This document shows positions 61,602-64,000 of a DNA stretch of 64,000 bases, piece by piece. Source of the DNA: Phytopythium helicoides. Taxonomy: Eukaryota; Oomycota; Peronosporomycetes; Pythiales; Pythiaceae. Where the stretch lies: positions 952,501 to 1,016,500 of the forward strand of contig JANFNE010000008.1 of the NCBI GenBank assembly GCA_024867545.1, in the 5' to 3' direction. Within the stretch, counting starts at the first letter, position 1. Each line of letters starts with the position of its first letter. The notes under the pieces were generated by a model. It searched no databases. It saw only the letters and a program-made list of their open reading frames with translations, and was not told the DNA's origin. Both the position numbers and the translations under genes were made by a program.

Positions 61602-63684
61602 ATGGCGCGGTTCTGCGCCGAGTGCGGCGCCGCCAACACGGGCGGCAAGTTCTGCTCCGAGTGCGGCACTCGCTTCGCGGATAACGGCTCGTTCGTGGGC
61701 TCTGCGCCTCCGCCGCCGCCACCACCGCTGCCAGAGAAGGCGGTGGCCATGGCGTTGCCAGTGGCGGCGCCGTACGCTGCGCCTGTGGCGGCGGCGGCGG
61801 CGGGGGCGGCCGTGCGGCAGTATAGACACAACCCGACGGAGCGTGGGTCGTTCGTGGGAAACGGGAACGGGAACGGCTACGCGGCGGGGTATGCTGGCAG
61901 CAATGTCAACAACCAGCCGCTGTCGCCGCCTAGACAGAGCAGCTTTACCAGCGCGTTCCGAGGGAAAAATGTGCCACCACCGCCACCGCCGCCCCCGCCG
62001 CCGACGGAGCCCGTGCCGACGGCTGCGACGGGAGCGGAGGCCCAGCAGTGCTATGAACAGTGCGTGTCGACGATCCGGAGTGCCAGGGGAGGGAACAACG
62101 AGCAGGGGGTGAAGGAGTTCAAGGCCAACTGCCGAGCCTTTGGACTCAAGGAGATGGACGTTAAGCCGTTCTACGACTCGCTCGTCGCGCAGCTGGGAGC
62201 AGAGGGCGTGCTCAACTTTGTGCCCTCACTCGCGCGCCTCGTGCCGGACGATGATCGCCGCAAGGAGCTCATTGACTACAACGCGCAGCAGCGCGTAATG
62301 CTCGCATCGTCATCGGGTCTGCGCGACAGCAGCAGCTCGTCAGGGAGCAGCACTGGCCGGCCGTCTGCGTTTTCCAGCAGGTTCGTACCCCTTGTTTGTG
62401 AGCGATCCTTGTGGTGGTGACATGAGACTCATGCGGGCATACTGCAGAGACTCGAGCTTTGCTTCTCAGAGCGGATATGACCAGCAGCGCTCCAGCTCTA
62501 TGGTTGGTGCCGCTCCGACCACTGCTGGCAAGGGCGTGCTCAAGAACCGCTACGCCGACCACCCCAACTGCGATGTCTGCAACGTTGCGTTCGATGTCAC
62601 CAAGCGCCGTCATCAGTGGTAAGTGCAAATTTTTGTCCTGAAAATTTGACTATGGAGTCCCACTCTGACGGACACAACGCACGCTGTTAGCCGATACTGC
62701 GGTCTCTTTGTTTGCAGCTCGTGTTCACCTGTTCGCCTGCTGGTCCCTCCGGGCAGGCAAATCGAAGGCGCCAAGGGCTACGATCCGTCTGTTCCTCAGC
62801 GCGTGTGCATCCAGTGTGCACCGCAATTGCACCCGATGCAAGACGAGCTCGTGGCGCAATACGCGCAGTCACAGTCAGACAATGTCCACGAGGCGCGCGG
62901 TAGAATTCACGTGCCATTTACCACATCTCTGCAAAAGGAATGTCAAAACGCAGCGGACATCATCGGCAACTTTTTCCGCGACGAGTGGGGTGCAGCAAGT
63001 GATCGTGCGATTCCCGTCGCTATTTTGCAGAAGGCTCATGGTCTGGCGATTATGACTGTGGTCAAGGCTGGCTTCCTTGTGACGGGCAAAATTGGAACTG
63101 GTCTCGTGGTTGCAAAGCTACCGGATGGATCGTGGTCAGCACCTTCTGCGATTGGCACGTTCGGATTGAGTGGTGGCTTCGAGATCGGTGGCGAGCTCAT
63201 CGAGCTGATGATTGTTCTCGGCTCTGAGGGAGCTGTCAAGGTGTTCCACAAGCCGCAAGTTAACCTTGGCGCTGGTCTAGACGTTGCAGTTGGCCCGTTT
63301 GGCCGCTCCGCAGAGGCCGCTGCTGCCGTCAGTACGAGCGGTCTGAACGCCAACTACAGCTATTCGATCAGCAAGGGGTTCTTCGCGGGCATTTCGCTTC
63401 AAGGTGCGATCATTGCGACGCGCAGTGACCTGAACCGCAAATTCTACGGTCGCGACCTGCAGCCAAGCGACTTGCTGAGTGGCTACGTGGAGCAGCCGAA
63501 CGCTGCACGACCGCTGTACGAGGCTATCGATAATGCGATGCGAGGCATTGAGAACCACAAGCAGGAGTCCCAGCGCCGGTCCTCCATCATGGGTCCATGC
63601 CGTTTGTGCAACTGCCCCATGTTTGTGGCGCATACGACACAAGTGTGGAACAAGAACTGCAAAACTTGCAAGCACATTCACTAA
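61602..63684 (+). CDS. Zinc-ribbon, FYVE and SYLF domain protein, three exons
   Basis: Exons 61602-62380, 62457-62618 and 62691-63684 give about 644 residues; both introns (76 and 72 bp) are GT-AG and in frame. Domains in order are as follows. A zinc ribbon has Cys5, Cys8, Cys18 and Cys21 (F-C-A-E-C-G ... F-C-S-E-C-G). Next come two poly-proline runs and a helical segment. A FYVE finger has C-D-V-C, then K-R-R-H-Q-C-R-Y-C-G, which is restored only by splicing across intron 2, V-C-S-S-C and C-I-Q-C. A SYLF (Ysc84/SH3YL1-type) lipid-binding domain spans about 385-580, with G-F-L-V-T-G-K-I-G-T-G. A Cys-rich tail ends the protein (C-R-L-C-N-C, C-K-T-C). FYVE binds PI3P and SYLF binds phosphoinositides and actin in other organisms, so a role at endosomes is inferred. 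Confidence 0.88.
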
Positions 63685-64000
63685 ACGATCCGCCTTCAGA
63701 GAAGAAAGCGACAGCGATGCATCCTGCAACACAATACAAGTAATGTTTGGTGTGATGAAACATATCTTCTTCTATTGCACATGCACTTTGTACATCCACT
63801 ACAGTATATAGATCAATTAGCTGGTAGCTTCGACATCTGCCCATATTTGTCGTTGCAATCGGGCGAGTGATGTTTCGTCCGAGGCTTTCGACTCCGATTT
63901 CTTACCATGCCGCCATGACGACTCGAAGCTGCTGGAAGCTCGTCGAAGACTCGCACTGAGTACTCGCAGAAGCTGTGCGTGCCATTCTACTTGAATCTGA
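63685..64000. other. 3' flank of the FYVE-SYLF gene
   Basis: I see no gene here. The sequence probably contains the 3' UTR of the preceding gene; no clear polyadenylation signal or start of another gene is visible. Confidence 0.4.

Noticed and set aside
61461..61829. Minus-strand ORF with alternating Trp/Ser
   Set aside because: It arises from the CCAGCT repeat before the FYVE-SYLF start and is not a protein-like sequence.

Overview
The window is nuclear DNA of an oomycete, most likely Phytophthora-like or Pythium-like. The evidence is an oomycete-type 18S rRNA 5' part, very short GT-AG introns (about 52-84 bp), and TKL kinases with a W-F-I-P motif just before the glycine loop, as I remember from oomycete TKL kinases. 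A flagellar radial-spoke protein (expected in zoospore makers) and START-FYVE and FYVE-SYLF proteins also fit. Species cannot be fixed without a search.

Layout. 1-1.1 kb: four tRNA-like units on the minus strand. 1.2-4.57 kb: spacer-like DNA and the first 614 bases of an 18S rRNA gene, which breaks off inside a conserved stretch and joins the 3' part of a 2-isopropylmalate synthase gene (4.57-5.28 kb). 5.5-10.6 kb: ankyrin-tandem kinase gene 1. 10.8-17.1 kb: MED4 (-), DNAJC11 (+) and RSPH10B-like (-). 17.4-30.2 kb: a short ankyrin ORF, ankyrin-tandem kinase gene 2, a ClpB remnant, and disrupted copy 3. 31.2-44.9 kb: a CCCH/PUF RNA-binding protein (+), then TAPT1, a cyclic-nucleotide-binding protein and a PHD-type protein (all -). 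45.4-47.2 kb: decayed Ser/Gly repeat gene. 48.8-51 kb: START-FYVE protein (-). 52.2-56.7 kb: ankyrin-tandem kinase gene 4 (+). 56.9-59.2 kb: mitochondrial ClpB/Hsp78 (-). 59.4-60.6 kb: decayed ankyrin-kinase copy 5 (-). 61.6-63.7 kb: zinc-ribbon/FYVE/SYLF protein (+).

The main item is the ankyrin-tandem kinase family. Each full copy has about 13-20 ankyrin repeats, a kinase-like domain with a broken DFG motif (pseudokinase), a conserved helical linker, a second kinase domain with every catalytic motif, and a helical C-terminus. The pseudokinase-kinase order recalls JAK kinases and plant tandem-kinase immune receptors, here with an ankyrin sensor-like region. The copies show frameshifts, a 13-G tract, near-identical blocks next to strongly diverged ones, repeat expansion and remnants, as expected for a family evolving by duplication and conversion. 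The housekeeping genes between them look intact and ordinary, apart from unusual domain combinations in the PUF, PHD and cyclic-nucleotide proteins.
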